A stretch of 64,000 bases of DNA from Streptomyces sp. 1-11 (GCF_007176755.1 NZ_BJTV01000001.1:1-64000); one strand, 5' to 3'. Shown: positions 1 through 10,961, numbered from the stretch's first letter. The notes: generated from the sequence alone by a model not told the origin. Program-made: numbers and translations.

Positions 1-1
1 G

Positions 2-603
2 AGCGGCGGCCGGCCCGCCTTCGAGGTCCGCGCCGTCCTCGCCGCGACCCTCTCCCCCGCCTGGGGCGTCTACAGCGGCTACGAACTGTGCGAGAACACC
101 CCGCTCAGGGAAGGCAGCGAGGAGTACCTCGACTCCGAGAAGTACCAGCTCAAACAACGCGACTGGGAAGCCGCCGCACGCGAGGGCCGCACCATCGCCC
201 CCCTCATCACCCGCCTCAACGCCATCCGCCGCGCGAACCCGGCCCTGCGGCAGTTGCGCGACCTCCACTTCCACCACGCCGACAAGGACGCGGTGATCGC
301 GTACTCGAAGCGGAGCGGATCGAACACGGTTCTGGTGGTCGCCAACCTCGACCCCCACCACACCCAGGAAGCCACGGTCTCGTTGGGCATGCCGCAACTC
401 GGCCTGGAATGGCACGAGTCGACGCCGGTGCGCGACCTGCTCACCGGCGACACCTATCACTGGGGCAGGGCCAACTATGTGCGCCTCGGTCCGGGCGGCG
501 CGCACGTGCTGGCCGTCGGCCGGGATCCCGGGGACCGCCCACCGGGTGAGCACAGCCGGGTCCTGCGACCGTCCACCCCGCCGATCGGAGGGTCACCCAC
601 CAT

Positions 604-607
<4 letters not shown>
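2..607 (+). CDS. glgE: GlgE maltosyltransferase, C-terminal part (5' end outside window)
   Basis: About 201 residues of an open frame that enters from before the window and ends at TGA 605-607. GlgE moves maltosyl units from alpha-maltose-1-phosphate onto alpha-1,4-glucan in the cytoplasm. The visible part has the family's typical stretch [17 protein letters not shown] followed by EYLDSEKYQ, and the beta-rich C-terminal domain of GH13 proteins. The catalytic residues lie upstream and cannot be checked. Its stop overlaps the treS start in an ATGA (604-607), so the two are translationally coupled, and mak and glgB follow. That GlgE-pathway context supports GlgE over an ordinary alpha-amylase. 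Confidence 0.93.
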
Positions 608-2303
<1,696 letters not shown>

Positions 2304-2304
<1 letters not shown>

Positions 2305-2354
2305 TGCCCGCCGGGTGGGGCGGCCGGCGGTTTCCGCCGCCCCACCCGGGGCAC
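2304..2354 (+). terminator. Intercistronic hairpin between treS and mak
   Basis: A perfect 14-bp stem (2311-2324 with 2336-2349, 11-nt loop) extended by GTGCCC/GGGCAC at 2304-2309 and 2349-2354. It starts at the last base of the treS stop codon. No T-run follows, so it may act as a partial terminator or an mRNA-stabilising structure rather than a full stop. Confidence 0.5.
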
Positions 2355-2399
2355 GCAACACACACACCCCGACGATCCGGGGAAAGGAACGCGACGCCC

Positions 2400-3815
2400 A
2401 TGGCGGAAACGGTCACCACCTTCGGTACGGACCGGACCACCGGTCACCTGCTCACGTCACTCGACCCGCTGCTGCGCGAGTGGCTGCCCCGGCAGCGCTG
2501 GTTCGCGGGCAAGGGACGTCCGGTCACCGGGTTCACCCAGGTGGCCGTCACCGAACTGCTGCCCCCGGACGGCCGGCTGGGCCTGTACCACCTGCTGCTG
2601 CGCGTGCACCAGCCGTCCGTGCTGGGCGCGCCCCCGCACCCCGGCGACTGCTACCAGTTGCTGATAGGCGTGCGCGAGGCGCTGCCGCCCCGGCTGGCGC
2701 CCGCGCTGATCGGGCATGTGGAAGAGGGGCCGCTCGCCGGACGCACGGTGTACGAGGCCCTGTACGACCCCCGGCCCGCCGAGGTGCTCCTGGAGGCCCT
2801 GCGCACCCGGGCGCGCATCGGCGGGCTGCGGTTCGAACGGGCCCCGGACCAGGAGATCCGGGACGGCCTCGTACCGCGGCTGATGACCGCCGAGCAGTCC
2901 AACTCGTCGGTTGTGTACGGAGATACGTTCATCCTGAAGCTGCTGCGCCGGGTGGTACCCGGGGTCAACCCCGACCTGGAGCTACCGCTCGCCCTGGCCC
3001 GCGAGGGCTGTGCCCGGGTGCCCGCGCCGACGGCGTGGCTGCTCGCCGGCCCCGACCCGGAGCCGTACGTCCTGGCCGTGCTCCAGCCGTTCGTGAGCGG
3101 CGCGGACGACGGCTGGGAACTGGCCCTGCGCGAACTGGCCAAGGGCGAGGACTTCGTCGCCGAGGCACGGGCGCTGGGCCGGGCGACCGCCGAGGTGCAC
3201 ACCGCGCTGGCGCGCGCCCTGCCGGCCGTCACCCTGGGCCAGGCCCAGCTCCGGCTGCTGGTGGACGGCATGACCGAGCGGCTGGAGGCGGCGGTGCGGG
3301 CGGTGCCGGCGCTGTTGCCCTACGAGCGCGGGCTGCGGTCCGCCTTCGAGGCGCTGCGGGACCTGGCCGCCGAGGGGCACTCCTGGACCGCCCAGCGCGT
3401 CCACGGCGACCTGCACCTCGGCCAGTGCCTGCGCTCGCCGTCCGGCGACTGGTCGCTGATCGACTTCGAGGGCGAGCCGGCCCGTCCGCTGGCCGAGCGG
3501 CGCATGCCGCAGCCTCCGGTGCGGGACATCGCCGGAATGCTGCGCTCCTTCGACTACGCCGCCCACTCGGTGAACCCGCCCGCGCCGGACTGGGCCCGGC
3601 ACTGTCGGGCCGCCTACTGCTCCGGGTACGCGGAGGTCACGGGCCGCGATCCGCGTACCGATCCGGTGCTGCTGCGCGCCTACGAGATCGACAAGGCCGT
3701 CTACGAAGTCGTCTACGAGGCCCGCCACCGCCCCGACTGGCTGCCCGTGCCGCTCGCGGCGGTCCGCCGCCTCGCCACGTCCGACCCGACCCTCGCCCGG
3801 GAGAACCGTCCGTGA
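2400..3815 (+). CDS. mak: Maltokinase (Mak/Pep2)
   Basis: 471 aa. Phosphorylates maltose with ATP to maltose-1-phosphate, the GlgE donor. It has the aminoglycoside-phosphotransferase-like fold signatures: catalytic loop HGDLHLGQ with D337 and the metal-binding segment IDFEGEP with D355. The N-terminal cap ([12 protein letters not shown]) is typical of actinobacterial maltokinases. ATG 2400 is chosen because GGAAAGGA lies just upstream; the frame is open further upstream but without another ribosome-binding site. Its stop overlaps the glgB GTG start (GTGA, 3812-3815). Confidence 0.93.
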   Translation: MAETVTTFGTDRTTGHLLTSLDPLLREWLPRQRWFAGKGRPVTGFTQVAVTELLPPDGRLGLYHLLLRVHQPSVLGAPPHPGDCYQLLIGVREALPPRLAPALIGHVEEGPLAGRTVYEALYDPRPAEVLLEALRTRARIGGLRFERAPDQEIRDGLVPRLMTAEQSNSSVVYGDTFILKLLRRVVPGVNPDLELPLALAREGCARVPAPTAWLLAGPDPEPYVLAVLQPFVSGADDGWELALRELAKGEDFVAEARALGRATAEVHTALARALPAVTLGQAQLRLLVDGMTERLEAAVRAVPALLPYERGLRSAFEALRDLAAEGHSWTAQRVHGDLHLGQCLRSPSGDWSLIDFEGEPARPLAERRMPQPPVRDIAGMLRSFDYAAHSVNPPAPDWARHCRAAYCSGYAEVTGRDPRTDPVLLRAYEIDKAVYEVVYEARHRPDWLPVPLAAVRRLATSDPTLARENRP

Positions 3816-6193
3816 CGTCCAAGAAGTCAGCCACCCCGAAGAACAAGTCAGGCAAGAGCAAGACGGACAAGAGCAAGGCCGAGAGGAGCACGGCCGACAG
3901 GAGCGCCGACAGCAGCAGGTCTGGGGAGCCCAGGAGCGACCGGGCCGCGATCCCGGCAGCCCGCAGGCCCGAGCCGCCGGCCCGGCCGGATCCGGTGGAG
4001 GCGGTGGTCTCGCCCGCGATCGACGCCGGCGACCGGGCGCGGCTGCTGGACGGCACGCACCACGCCCCGCACTCCGTGCTCGGCGCCCACCCGGCCGGGG
4101 GCGGGCTCGCCTTCCGGGCCTTCCGTCCCTACGCCCAGGCGGTCACCGTGGTCTCCGGGGACCTGCGGGCGGAGCTGCACGACGACGGCGACGGCTTCTT
4201 CTCCGGGCTGCTCCCGCTCGCCGACGTCCCCGCCTACCGGCTGCTCGTGACGTACGACGGCACCGTGCACGAGACGGAGGACGCCTACCGGTTCCTGCCC
4301 ACGCTGGGCGAGCTGGATCTGCACCTGATCGGCGAGGGCCGGCACGAGCAGCTCTGGCGGGCGCTCGGCGCGCACGTCACGACGCACCAGGGGGTGACGG
4401 GCACCCGGTTCGCGGTGTGGGCGCCGAACGCGCGCGGCGTGCGGGTCGCCGGCACCTTCAACTTCTGGGACGCCGGCGCCTTCCCGATGCGCTCGCTCGG
4501 CTCCTCGGGCGTCTGGGAGCTGTTCGTGCCGGGCATCGGCGAGGGCGAGCTGTACAAGTTCGAGATAACCCGCCCGGACGGCTCGCGCACCCTGCGCGCC
4601 GACCCGCTGGCCCGGCGCACCGAGGTACCGCCGGCGACCTCCTCCGTGGTGCACGCCTCGCACCACGAGTGGGGCGACGCCGAGTGGCTGGCCCGGCGCG
4701 CGGACACCCCCGTCGAGAAGGCGCCGTTCTCGGTGTACGAGGTCCACCTGCCCTCCTGGCGGCCGGGCCTGACCTACCGGCAGCTCGCCGAGCAGCTCCC
4801 CGCCTACGTGACGGAGATGGGCTTCACACACGTGGAGCTGATGCCGGTCGCGGAGCACCCGTTCGGCGGTTCCTGGGGCTACCAGGTCACCGGCTTCTAC
4901 GCGCCGACGGCACGGCTCGGCACCCCGGACGACTTCAAGTACCTGGTGGACCGGCTCCACCAGGCGGGCGTCGGCGTCCTGATGGACTGGGTCCCGGCGC
5001 ACTTCCCGCGCGACGCGTGGGCGCTGGCCGAGTTCGACGGCCGGCCGCTGTACGAGCACCACGACCCCAAGCGCGCGGCCCATCCCGACTGGGGCACCCT
5101 CGAGTTCGACTTCGGCCGGCGCGAGGTGCGCAACTTCCTCGTGGCGAACGCGGTGTACTGGTGCGAGGAGTTCCACATCGACGGGCTCCGGGTGGACGCC
5201 GTCGCCTCGATGCTCTACCTGGACTACTCCCGCGAGCCCGGCCAGTGGACCCCGAACGAGCACGGCGGCCGGGAGAACCTGGACGCGGTCGCCTTCCTGC
5301 AGGAGATGAACGCGACCGTCTACCGGCGCTGCCCCGGCGTGGTGACCATCGCGGAGGAGTCGACGGCCTGGGACGGCGTCACCCGCCCCACCCACCACCG
5401 CGGCCCGAGCGGCTTCGGCGGCCTGGGCTTCGGGCTGAAGTGGAACATGGGCTGGATGCACGACTCGCTGCAGTACATGAGCCACGATCCGGTGCACCGC
5501 AGCCACCACCATGGCGAGATGACCTTCTCGATGGTGTACGCGTACAGCGAGAACTACGTGCTGCCCATCTCCCACGACGAGGTCGTGCACGGCAAGCGGT
5601 CGCTGGTGTCGAAGATGCCGGGCGACTGGTGGCAGCAGCGCGCGAACCTGCGCGCCTACCTCGGCTTCATGTGGGCGCATCCGGGCAAGCAGCTGCTCTT
5701 CATGGGCCAGGAGTTCGCCCAGGGCGCCGAGTGGTCCGAGGCGCACGGCCCGGACTGGTGGCTGCTCGACCCGGCCTACGGCGCCGAGGCCGAGCACCGG
5801 GGCGTGCGGGACCTGGTGCGGGACCTGAACGCAGGCTACCGGGCCACGCCGGCCCTGTGGCAGCGGGACACCGATCCGGCCGGCTTCCGGTGGATCACCG
5901 GTGACGCGGCGGAGGACAACGTCTTCGCCTTCCTGCGCCGCGACGCCGAGGGCAATCCGCTGCTCGCGGTGTCCCATCTGGCGCCGGTGGTGCGGCACGA
6001 CTACCGGATCGGTGTGCCGGAGGACGTTCCGGCGTGGGTGGAGGTGCTGAACAGCGACGCCGGACGGTACGGCGGGAGCGACGTCGTCAACCCGGACGCG
6101 GTGAAGCCGGAGCCGCAGGCCTGGCACGGGCAGCCGGCGAGCATCCGGCTGACGCTGCCGCCCCTGGCGACGGTGTGGCTGCGGCCGGCCTAG
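3812..6193 (+). CDS. glgB: 1,4-alpha-glucan branching enzyme GlgB
   Basis: 793 aa from a GTG overlapping the mak stop. Makes alpha-1,6 branches in the glucan built by GlgE. Order: a Lys/Ser/Arg-rich, low-complexity N-terminal extension (about residues 1-65), N-terminal CBM48-type modules, then the GH13 barrel with nucleophile D462 ([17 protein letters not shown]), acid/base E515 (TIAEEST) and D589 (SHDEVVHGK), and a C-terminal beta domain. The charged tail is longer than in enterobacterial GlgB and is probably disordered. It is the last gene of the cluster and is followed by a hairpin facing the convergent helD gene. Confidence 0.95.
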   Translation: MTSKKSATPKNKSGKSKTDKSKAERSTADRSADSSRSGEPRSDRAAIPAARRPEPPARPDPVEAVVSPAIDAGDRARLLDGTHHAPHSVLGAHPAGGGLAFRAFRPYAQAVTVVSGDLRAELHDDGDGFFSGLLPLADVPAYRLLVTYDGTVHETEDAYRFLPTLGELDLHLIGEGRHEQLWRALGAHVTTHQGVTGTRFAVWAPNARGVRVAGTFNFWDAGAFPMRSLGSSGVWELFVPGIGEGELYKFEITRPDGSRTLRADPLARRTEVPPATSSVVHASHHEWGDAEWLARRADTPVEKAPFSVYEVHLPSWRPGLTYRQLAEQLPAYVTEMGFTHVELMPVAEHPFGGSWGYQVTGFYAPTARLGTPDDFKYLVDRLHQAGVGVLMDWVPAHFPRDAWALAEFDGRPLYEHHDPKRAAHPDWGTLEFDFGRREVRNFLVANAVYWCEEFHIDGLRVDAVASMLYLDYSREPGQWTPNEHGGRENLDAVAFLQEMNATVYRRCPGVVTIAEESTAWDGVTRPTHHRGPSGFGGLGFGLKWNMGWMHDSLQYMSHDPVHRSHHHGEMTFSMVYAYSENYVLPISHDEVVHGKRSLVSKMPGDWWQQRANLRAYLGFMWAHPGKQLLFMGQEFAQGAEWSEAHGPDWWLLDPAYGAEAEHRGVRDLVRDLNAGYRATPALWQRDTDPAGFRWITGDAAEDNVFAFLRRDAEGNPLLAVSHLAPVVRHDYRIGVPEDVPAWVEVLNSDAGRYGGSDVVNPDAVKPEPQAWHGQPASIRLTLPPLATVWLRPA

Positions 6194-6235
6194 ACCGTCC
6201 CGCTCCCCCCGCCCGCCCCTCCCGGGGGCCCGGTA

Positions 6236-6273
6236 CCACCGGAGGAGCCGATGCGGACCGGCCCCTCCGGTGG
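6236..6273. terminator. Hairpin between convergent glgB and helD
   Basis: CCACCGGAGG (6236-6245) pairs perfectly with CCTCCGGTGG (6264-6273) around an 18-nt loop. It lies between two converging genes and has no strong T-run, so it is probably a bidirectional, factor-assisted or I-shaped terminator. Confidence 0.5.
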
Positions 6274-6278
6274 ATCCG

Positions 6279-8534
6279 TCAGGCCTTCAGCGCCGCCGGC
6301 AGGTCGCCGGTGTGGAGCACGCCGAGGCGCTGGGTGGCACGGGTGAGGGCGACGTAGAGGTCGCTCGTGCCGTAGCGGGCCGGTTCGACGACCAGGACCG
6401 CGTCGAATTCCAGGCCCTTGGACTGGCGGGGGTCGAGCAGGACGACGGTGCGGGTCAGGTCGGGTTCCCCGCCCGCCGTCACCCCGTCGAGCCGGGCGGC
6501 CAGCGCCGGGTGCAGGTCGCGCGGGGCGATGACCGCGAGCCGGCCCTCCTCGGGGGTGAGTTCGGCGACCGCCTCGGCGACCGCGCCGGGCAGGTCGCCC
6601 TCGGCGTCCCGCACCCAGGGCCGCACGCCCGTCGAGCGCACCGAACTCGGCGGTTCGAAGTCCGGGTTCTCGGCGCGCACCACGGCCGCCGCCAGTTCCA
6701 TGATCTCGGCCGGGGTGCGGTAGTTGACGCCCAGCCGGGTGTGTTCCCAGCGGTCCTCGACGTAGGGCGTGAGGATGTCCGCCCAGGAGCCGACGCCGGC
6801 CGCCTCCGCGGTCTGGGCGGGGTCGCCCACCAGGGTCATCGATCGGGTCGGGCTGCGGCGCATCAGCAGCCGCCAGGCCATCGGCGACAGCTCCTGCGCC
6901 TCGTCGACGATGATGTGGCCGAAGGCCCAGGTCCGGTCGGCGGCGGCCCGCTCGGCGGCGCTGCGGTGGTCGGCCTCCTCGTGCCGCTCGGCGAACCGCT
7001 CGGCGTCGATGATGTCGTGGGCGGACAGGACCTCGCTGGCGTCCGGGTCGCTGTCCTCCTTGTCCTCGAACTCGTAGGTGCGCGAGGCGTAGGAGACGTC
7101 GAGCACGCCCTGGGCGTAGGCGACCTGGGTCTCCCGCTCGCGTTCGGCGCGGGCCCTGGCGATCCGGTCGTCCTCGCCGAGGAGTTCGGCCGCCTCGTCG
7201 AGGAGGGGCACGTCGGCGACCGTCCAGGCCCGGGTCTGCGGGCGGCGGATCGCGTCGGCGTCGGCCGGGGACAGGTAGCCGTCGGGCTCGGCGAGGAAGT
7301 CGGCCACCAGGCGCCGCGGGGTGATGCGGGGCCACAACCGGTCGACGGCGGACCAGACCTCGGGGTTCTCGGCGAGTTCGTCGCGGATCTGGGTGATGTC
7401 GGCGGGGTCCAGCAGGCTGCTGCCGTCGTACGGGTCGGTGCCCACCCGCTCGGCGTACAGCTCGGTGAGCGTGTTGAGGATGTGGCCCTCGAAGTACTCA
7501 CGGGCCGCGTTGTGGGGCAGCCCGGCGGCGCGGGTGCGCTCACGGGCGACGGCCACGAGCCCGTCGTCCAGCATCAGCACCTCGCGCTCGTGCTCGACGG
7601 CGATGACCGGGTCGGGCAGGGCCTGCCGGTCGCGTACGACGGCGGCGAGCACGTCGGCCATGCCGGCGCGGCCCTTCACGGCTGCCGCCTCGGGCGTGTC
7701 CTGCGCGGTGGCCCGCACCCCGGGGAACAGCTCGCCGACCGTGGCCAGCAGTACGCCGGTCTCACCGAGGGAGGGCAGCACCTCGCCGATGTAGCCGAGG
7801 AAGGCGGGGTTGGGCCCGACGATGAGCACGGCGCGGCGGGCCAGCAGCTCCCGGTGCTCGTAGAGCAGGTAGGCGGCCCGGTGCAGCGCCACGGCGGTCT
7901 TGCCGGTGCCGGGACCGCCCTCGACCACCAGCACCCCGCGGTGCGAGGCCCGGATGATCTCGTCCTGCTCGGCCTGGATGGTCTGCACGATGTCGCTCAT
8001 CCGGCCGGTCCGCGCCGAGTTGAGCGCGGCGAGCAGGACGGCGTCGCCGCTGGGGTCCTCGTGGCCGGTGCGGGTGGCGTCGCCGAGGTCGAGGATCTCG
8101 TCGTGCAGCGAGGTCACGGTCCGGCCCTCGGTGGTGAGGTGCCGGCGGCGGCGCAGCCCCATCGGGGTGTGGCCGGTGGCCAGGTAGAACGGGCGGGCCA
8201 CGTCGGCCCGCCAGTCGATGAGGACCGGGGTGCGCTCGGCGTCGTCCTCGCGCAGCCCGATGCGGCCGATGTGGTGGCTGACACCGGAGGTCAGGTCGAT
8301 CCGGCCGAAGCAGAGCGAACCGTCCACCGCGTTCAGCGCGGCGAGCAGCCCGGAGCGCTCGGCGACCAGGATGTCCCGCTCCAGCCGGGCCTGCATGGGC
8401 TTGTCGCCCTGCGCGAGCGCGTCCGCGACCGAGGTCTCGGCCTCGCCGCGCAGCACGTCGACGCGCGCGTACAGTCCGTCGATGAATTCCTGCTCGCGCC
8501 GCAATTCACCGTCCGGAAATTCGGTGTTTGACAA
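6279..8534 (-). CDS. helD: HelD-family RNA-polymerase-associated superfamily 1 helicase
   Basis: 751 aa. The HelD family removes RNA polymerase from nucleic acid and recycles it; some actinobacterial members (HelR) protect against rifamycins. Visible are an N-terminal coiled coil (about 10-65), the family segment SLCFGRID and DWRADVARPFY, Walker A GGPGTGKT (206-213), motif II IVDEAQELSP, and the C-terminal motif QSKGLEFDAVLV followed by YVALTRAT. It lacks the architecture of UvrD/PcrA, which argues against a repair helicase. The start is TTG 8534 with GGGAG five nt upstream on this strand. I found no rifamycin-associated element upstream. Instead, a divergent small-RNA-like unit overlaps its leader and start. 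Confidence 0.85.
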   Translation of the reverse strand: MSNTEFPDGELRREQEFIDGLYARVDVLRGEAETSVADALAQGDKPMQARLERDILVAERSGLLAALNAVDGSLCFGRIDLTSGVSHHIGRIGLREDDAERTPVLIDWRADVARPFYLATGHTPMGLRRRRHLTTEGRTVTSLHDEILDLGDATRTGHEDPSGDAVLLAALNSARTGRMSDIVQTIQAEQDEIIRASHRGVLVVEGGPGTGKTAVALHRAAYLLYEHRELLARRAVLIVGPNPAFLGYIGEVLPSLGETGVLLATVGELFPGVRATAQDTPEAAAVKGRAGMADVLAAVVRDRQALPDPVIAVEHEREVLMLDDGLVAVARERTRAAGLPHNAAREYFEGHILNTLTELYAERVGTDPYDGSSLLDPADITQIRDELAENPEVWSAVDRLWPRITPRRLVADFLAEPDGYLSPADADAIRRPQTRAWTVADVPLLDEAAELLGEDDRIARARAERERETQVAYAQGVLDVSYASRTYEFEDKEDSDPDASEVLSAHDIIDAERFAERHEEADHRSAAERAAADRTWAFGHIIVDEAQELSPMAWRLLMRRSPTRSMTLVGDPAQTAEAAGVGSWADILTPYVEDRWEHTRLGVNYRTPAEIMELAAAVVRAENPDFEPPSSVRSTGVRPWVRDAEGDLPGAVAEAVAELTPEEGRLAVIAPRDLHPALAARLDGVTAGGEPDLTRTVVLLDPRQSKGLEFDAVLVVEPARYGTSDLYVALTRATQRLGVLHTGDLPAALKA

Positions 8535-8557
8535 TTCCGCTCCCGCCCGGATATACT
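8528..8557 (+). promoter_or_regulatory. Consensus vegetative promoter for the small RNA
   Basis: TTGACA (8528-8533) and TATACT (8552-8557) are 18 bp apart, close to a perfect primary-sigma promoter, which is unusual in this GC-rich DNA. The predicted start is near 8563-8565. The -35 box covers the TTG start codon of the divergent helD gene (8532-8534). Confidence 0.7.
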
Positions 8558-8609
8558 CTGCTCAGTGAACTTCTTCGCGATCTCATTCAAATGAAGTCGC
8601 GAACCACTG

Positions 8610-8639
8610 AATATACGCAGAGAAATCCCCCGAGCGCAA
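8610..8639 (-). promoter_or_regulatory. helD: Possible helD promoter
   Basis: On the minus strand TTGCGC (8639-8634) and TATATT (8615-8610) are 18 bp apart, giving a start near 8603 and a helD leader of about 70 nt. This transcript would cross the small RNA hairpin in antisense. The -35 box is weak. Confidence 0.35.
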
Positions 8640-8657
8640 TTGCTCAGGGGATTTTTT
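8623..8657. terminator. Intrinsic terminator (bidirectional)
   Basis: AAATCCCC (8623-8630) pairs with GGGGATTT (8647-8654). After a C-A mismatch, GAGC pairs with GCTC around the loop GCAATT. On the plus strand a run of six T follows (8652-8657), so it would end the small RNA; read the other way it could end the thioredoxin gene. Confidence 0.8.
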
Positions 8658-8674
8658 GGTGTGCGGGCCCGCTT

Positions 8675-9007
8675 TCAGAGCACGTCGGCCAGTTCCTCCA
8701 GCAGCCGCCTCCCGGACCGCGCCCCCACCATCGCCTTCACCGGCTCGCCGTCGCGGAACACCATGAACGTCGGCATCGACAGCACCTTGTAGGCGTTCGT
8801 GGTCCCGGGGCTGGTGTCCACGTCGAGCTGCACCACCTTCAGCCGGCCGCGCTGCTCGCGGGCCAGGTCGCTGAGCACCGGCCCCATCTGGCGGCACGGC
8901 GGGCACCAGTCCGCGGTGAACTCCACCAGCACCGGCAGATCCGCCCGCAGCACCTCCGTCCCGAAGTCCGCGTCCCCCACCTCGGCCACACCCGCTGCTC
9001 TGGTCAT
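8675..9007 (-). CDS. Thioredoxin with WCPPC active site
   Basis: 110 aa, cytosolic thioredoxin fold. The active site is W34-C-P-P-C38 instead of the usual WCGPC, and the cis-proline loop is SMPTF (P79). A proline in place of glycine is common in TlpA/ResA-like proteins and shifts redox potential, but this protein has no signal peptide. The ATG (9005-9007) overlaps the stop of the upstream MerR gene (9004), so the two are coupled and the MerR protein probably controls the thioredoxin in response to thiol stress or an electrophile; that is inference. Confidence 0.88.
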   Translation of the reverse strand: MTRAAGVAEVGDADFGTEVLRADLPVLVEFTADWCPPCRQMGPVLSDLAREQRGRLKVVQLDVDTSPGTTNAYKVLSMPTFMVFRDGEPVKAMVGARSGRRLLEELADVL

Positions 9008-9432
9008 GTCTCCCGCCCTCCCAGTTCGCACAGGGGTTCCGGACCGCCCGGAACCAGCGACTCGGCGGCCAGCGCCTCCCGGGCGCGCTCGGCCCGCTCC
9101 AGCTGCCCGGCGACCGTCGCCCGCACCGCCGTGAGCTGCCCGACGAGAGCGTCCAGCTCCCGCAGCTTGCGCCGGTAGACCAGCAGGGACGCCGGGCAGG
9201 AGTCGCCCTGCGGATGCCCGGCCCGCAGGCACTCCACGAACGGCCTCGTCTCCTCCAGCTCGAACCCGCAGTCGCGCAGGATCCGGATCTGGTGCAGCAG
9301 CCTGAGGTCGTCCTCGTCGTAGGTGCGGTGTCCCTTGTCGTCGCGCCGGGCGGGCAGCAGTCCCCGCGTCTCGTAGTAGCGCAGGGCGCGGGTGGTGGTC
9401 CCGGCCCGTGCGGCCAGCTCGCCGATTCGCAT
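9004..9432 (-). CDS. MerR-family regulator
   Basis: 142 aa. The N-terminal winged helix-turn-helix MRIGELAARAGTTTRALRYY with the wing GHRTYDEDD is diagnostic of MerR, followed by a dimerisation helix. Cys residues occur near position 77 (RDCGF), in the ECLRAG stretch and in the DSCPAS stretch, which could sense metal or thiol reagents. ATG 9432 is chosen because homology starts there; codons upstream are not MerR-like. A perfect palindrome lies 18-33 nt upstream. Cotranscribed with the thioredoxin. Confidence 0.85.
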   Translation of the reverse strand: MRIGELAARAGTTTRALRYYETRGLLPARRDDKGHRTYDEDDLRLLHQIRILRDCGFELEETRPFVECLRAGHPQGDSCPASLLVYRRKLRELDALVGQLTAVRATVAGQLERAERAREALAAESLVPGGPEPLCELGGRET

Positions 9433-9449
9433 GCGTACGACGGTAGGCG

Positions 9450-9465
9450 TTGACGTCGGCGTCAA
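9450..9465 (-). promoter_or_regulatory. MerR-type operator
   Basis: TTGACG-TCGG-CGTCAA, a perfect 6-4-6 dyad immediately upstream of the merR gene. On the minus strand TTGACG also serves as a -35 box. MerR proteins bind such dyads between the -35 and -10 elements, so autoregulation is likely. Confidence 0.6.
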
Positions 9466-9502
9466 GGCAAGGACGGGAAAGCCGGGCGGCCGGGTCACAG
9501 GG

Positions 9503-9545
9503 GAACCCGGCCGCCCGGCGAGAGCCGGACGCCCGGCCCGGGTTC
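9503..9545 (-). terminator. Hairpin downstream of dctA
   Basis: GAACCCGG (9503-9510) pairs with CCGGGTTC (9538-9545), with further GC pairing inside. It separates dctA from the merR promoter; there is no T-run. Confidence 0.45.
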
Positions 9546-9575
9546 AGGCGGGGCCGCGCGTCCGGAGCCTTCGGA

Positions 9576-10961
9576 TCAGGCCCTGGCCAGCTCCTTCTCC
9601 TCGCCCTCGCGGGGCTCGGGCAGCCCGGTGACGGAACTCTTCTCGTCCAGCAGCGTCGTCTCGTCGAACGGGATCTCACCGGCCAGCACCTGCCGCACCC
9701 GGCCGTTGTCGATCTCCTTGGTCCAGGTGCCGATCAGCACGGTGGCCACGGCGTTGCCGGCGAAGTTGGTCAGGGCGCGGGCCTCGCTCATGAACCGGTC
9801 GATGCCGACGATCAGGCCGACGCCGTCGACCAGCGCGGGCTTGTGCGACTGCAGGCCGCCGGCCAGCGTGGCCAGGCCGGCGCCGCTGACGCCGGCGGCG
9901 CCCTTGGAGGCCAGCAGCAGGAAGAGCAGCAGCGGGATCTGCTCGCCGACCGACATCGGGGTGCCCAGGGCGTCGGCGATGTACAGCGACGCCATGGTCA
10001 TGTAGATCATCGTGCCGTCGAGGTTGAAGGAGTAGCCGGTCGGCACGGTGATGCCGACGACCGGCTTGCTGACGCCCAGGTGCTCCATCTTCGCGATGAG
10101 CCGCGGCAGCGCGGACTCGGAGGAGGAGGTGGACAGGATCAGCAGGAACTCCCGGGCGAGGTACTTGCACAGGGAGAGGATGTTCACGCCGGCGACGATC
10201 CGCAGCACCGCGCCGAGCACGACGAAGACGAACAGGAAGCAGGTCACGTAGAAGCCGAGCATCAGCACGGCGAGGCTCTTCAGCGCGTCCAGGCCGGCCG
10301 AGCCGACGACGGCCGCGATGGCGCCGAAGGCGCCGATGGGCGCGGCCCACATGACCATGGACAGGATGCGGAAGACCAGCCGCTGGATGTGCTCGACGCC
10401 GCGCAGCACCGGCTGCCCGGCCGAGCCCATGGCCTGCAGCGCGAAACCGGCGAGCAGGGCGATCAGCAGGGTCTGCAGCACCTGGCCCTCGGTGAAGGCG
10501 GACACGAAGGTGACCGGGATGATCGAGAGCACGAAGTCGACGGGCGGCAGCGCGTCGCTGGAGACCTGGGCGTGCCCGGTCTGCTTGAGCGCGTCGGTCA
10601 GGTGCAGTCCGTCCCCGGGGTGCAGCACGTTGCCGACGACGAGTCCGATGGCGAGCGCGACCAGCGACATCACCAGGAAGTAGCCGAGCGCGATACCGCC
10701 GACGGCGCCGACCTTCGCGGCCTTGCGCACGGAGCCGATGCCCAGCACGATCGTGCAGAAGATGATCGGCGAGATCATCATCTTGATCAGGTTCACGAAG
10801 CCGGTGCCCAGCGGCTTCAGCTCGACCGCGGCATCGGGCCAGATCAGTCCCACGGCGATACCGAGTGCGACCGCCACGATGACGGCTATGTACAGGTAAT
10901 GGGTCCGGTCCCGCTTGGCGCGGGGTGCGGCAGGTGCCGTATCGGGGGTGCTGGCGGCCAC
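9576..10961 (-). CDS. dctA: Na+/H+:C4-dicarboxylate symporter (DctA type)
   Basis: 461 aa integral membrane protein of the dicarboxylate/amino acid:cation symporter family, importing succinate, fumarate or malate. Visible signatures are LIKMMISPIIFCTIVLGIG, STSSSESALPRL (hairpin HP1), PTGYSFNLDGT (TM7) and SKGAAGVSGAG (HP2). The GTG at 10961 is chosen: AAGGAGG lies six nt upstream, and the first helix begins about 20 residues later. An in-frame ATG further upstream would add a non-homologous tail. Divergent from a CitA/DcuS-like sensor-regulator pair, which probably controls it. Confidence 0.92.
   Translation of the reverse strand: MAASTPDTAPAAPRAKRDRTHYLYIAVIVAVALGIAVGLIWPDAAVELKPLGTGFVNLIKMMISPIIFCTIVLGIGSVRKAAKVGAVGGIALGYFLVMSLVALAIGLVVGNVLHPGDGLHLTDALKQTGHAQVSSDALPPVDFVLSIIPVTFVSAFTEGQVLQTLLIALLAGFALQAMGSAGQPVLRGVEHIQRLVFRILSMVMWAAPIGAFGAIAAVVGSAGLDALKSLAVLMLGFYVTCFLFVFVVLGAVLRIVAGVNILSLCKYLAREFLLILSTSSSESALPRLIAKMEHLGVSKPVVGITVPTGYSFNLDGTMIYMTMASLYIADALGTPMSVGEQIPLLLFLLLASKGAAGVSGAGLATLAGGLQSHKPALVDGVGLIVGIDRFMSEARALTNFAGNAVATVLIGTWTKEIDNGRVRQVLAGEIPFDETTLLDEKSSVTGLPEPREGEEKELARA

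Larger units (their letters stand above)
8563..8657 (+). ncRNA. Candidate small RNA of about 95 nt, divergent from helD
   Basis: Bounded by a near-consensus promoter and an intrinsic terminator, with no coding frame of note. The RNA would fold into a long hairpin: CAGTG (8563-8567) with CACTG (8605-8609), TTCGCGA (8574-8580) with TCGCGAA (8597-8603), and an apical TCAT/ATGA (8583-8586, 8591-8594). A linker at 8610-8622 leads to the terminator stem. CTCTGC (8556-8561) and GCAGAG (8617-8622) extend the dyad at DNA level. The helD leader would be antisense to it. It does not show the C-rich loops of 6C RNA. The alternative is an operator palindrome plus a terminator for the thioredoxin gene. Confidence 0.55.

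Noticed and set aside
8563..8657. Identification of the small RNA as 6C RNA
   Set aside because: It lacks the two loops with six or more C that define the 6C family.
8535..8674. Rifamycin-associated element upstream of helD
   Set aside because: I looked for the known inverted-repeat element and found none; the dyads here are different.
9433..9498. N-terminal extension of the MerR gene to a start near 9498
   Set aside because: The MerR domain begins at 9432; the upstream codons cross the operator and promoter.
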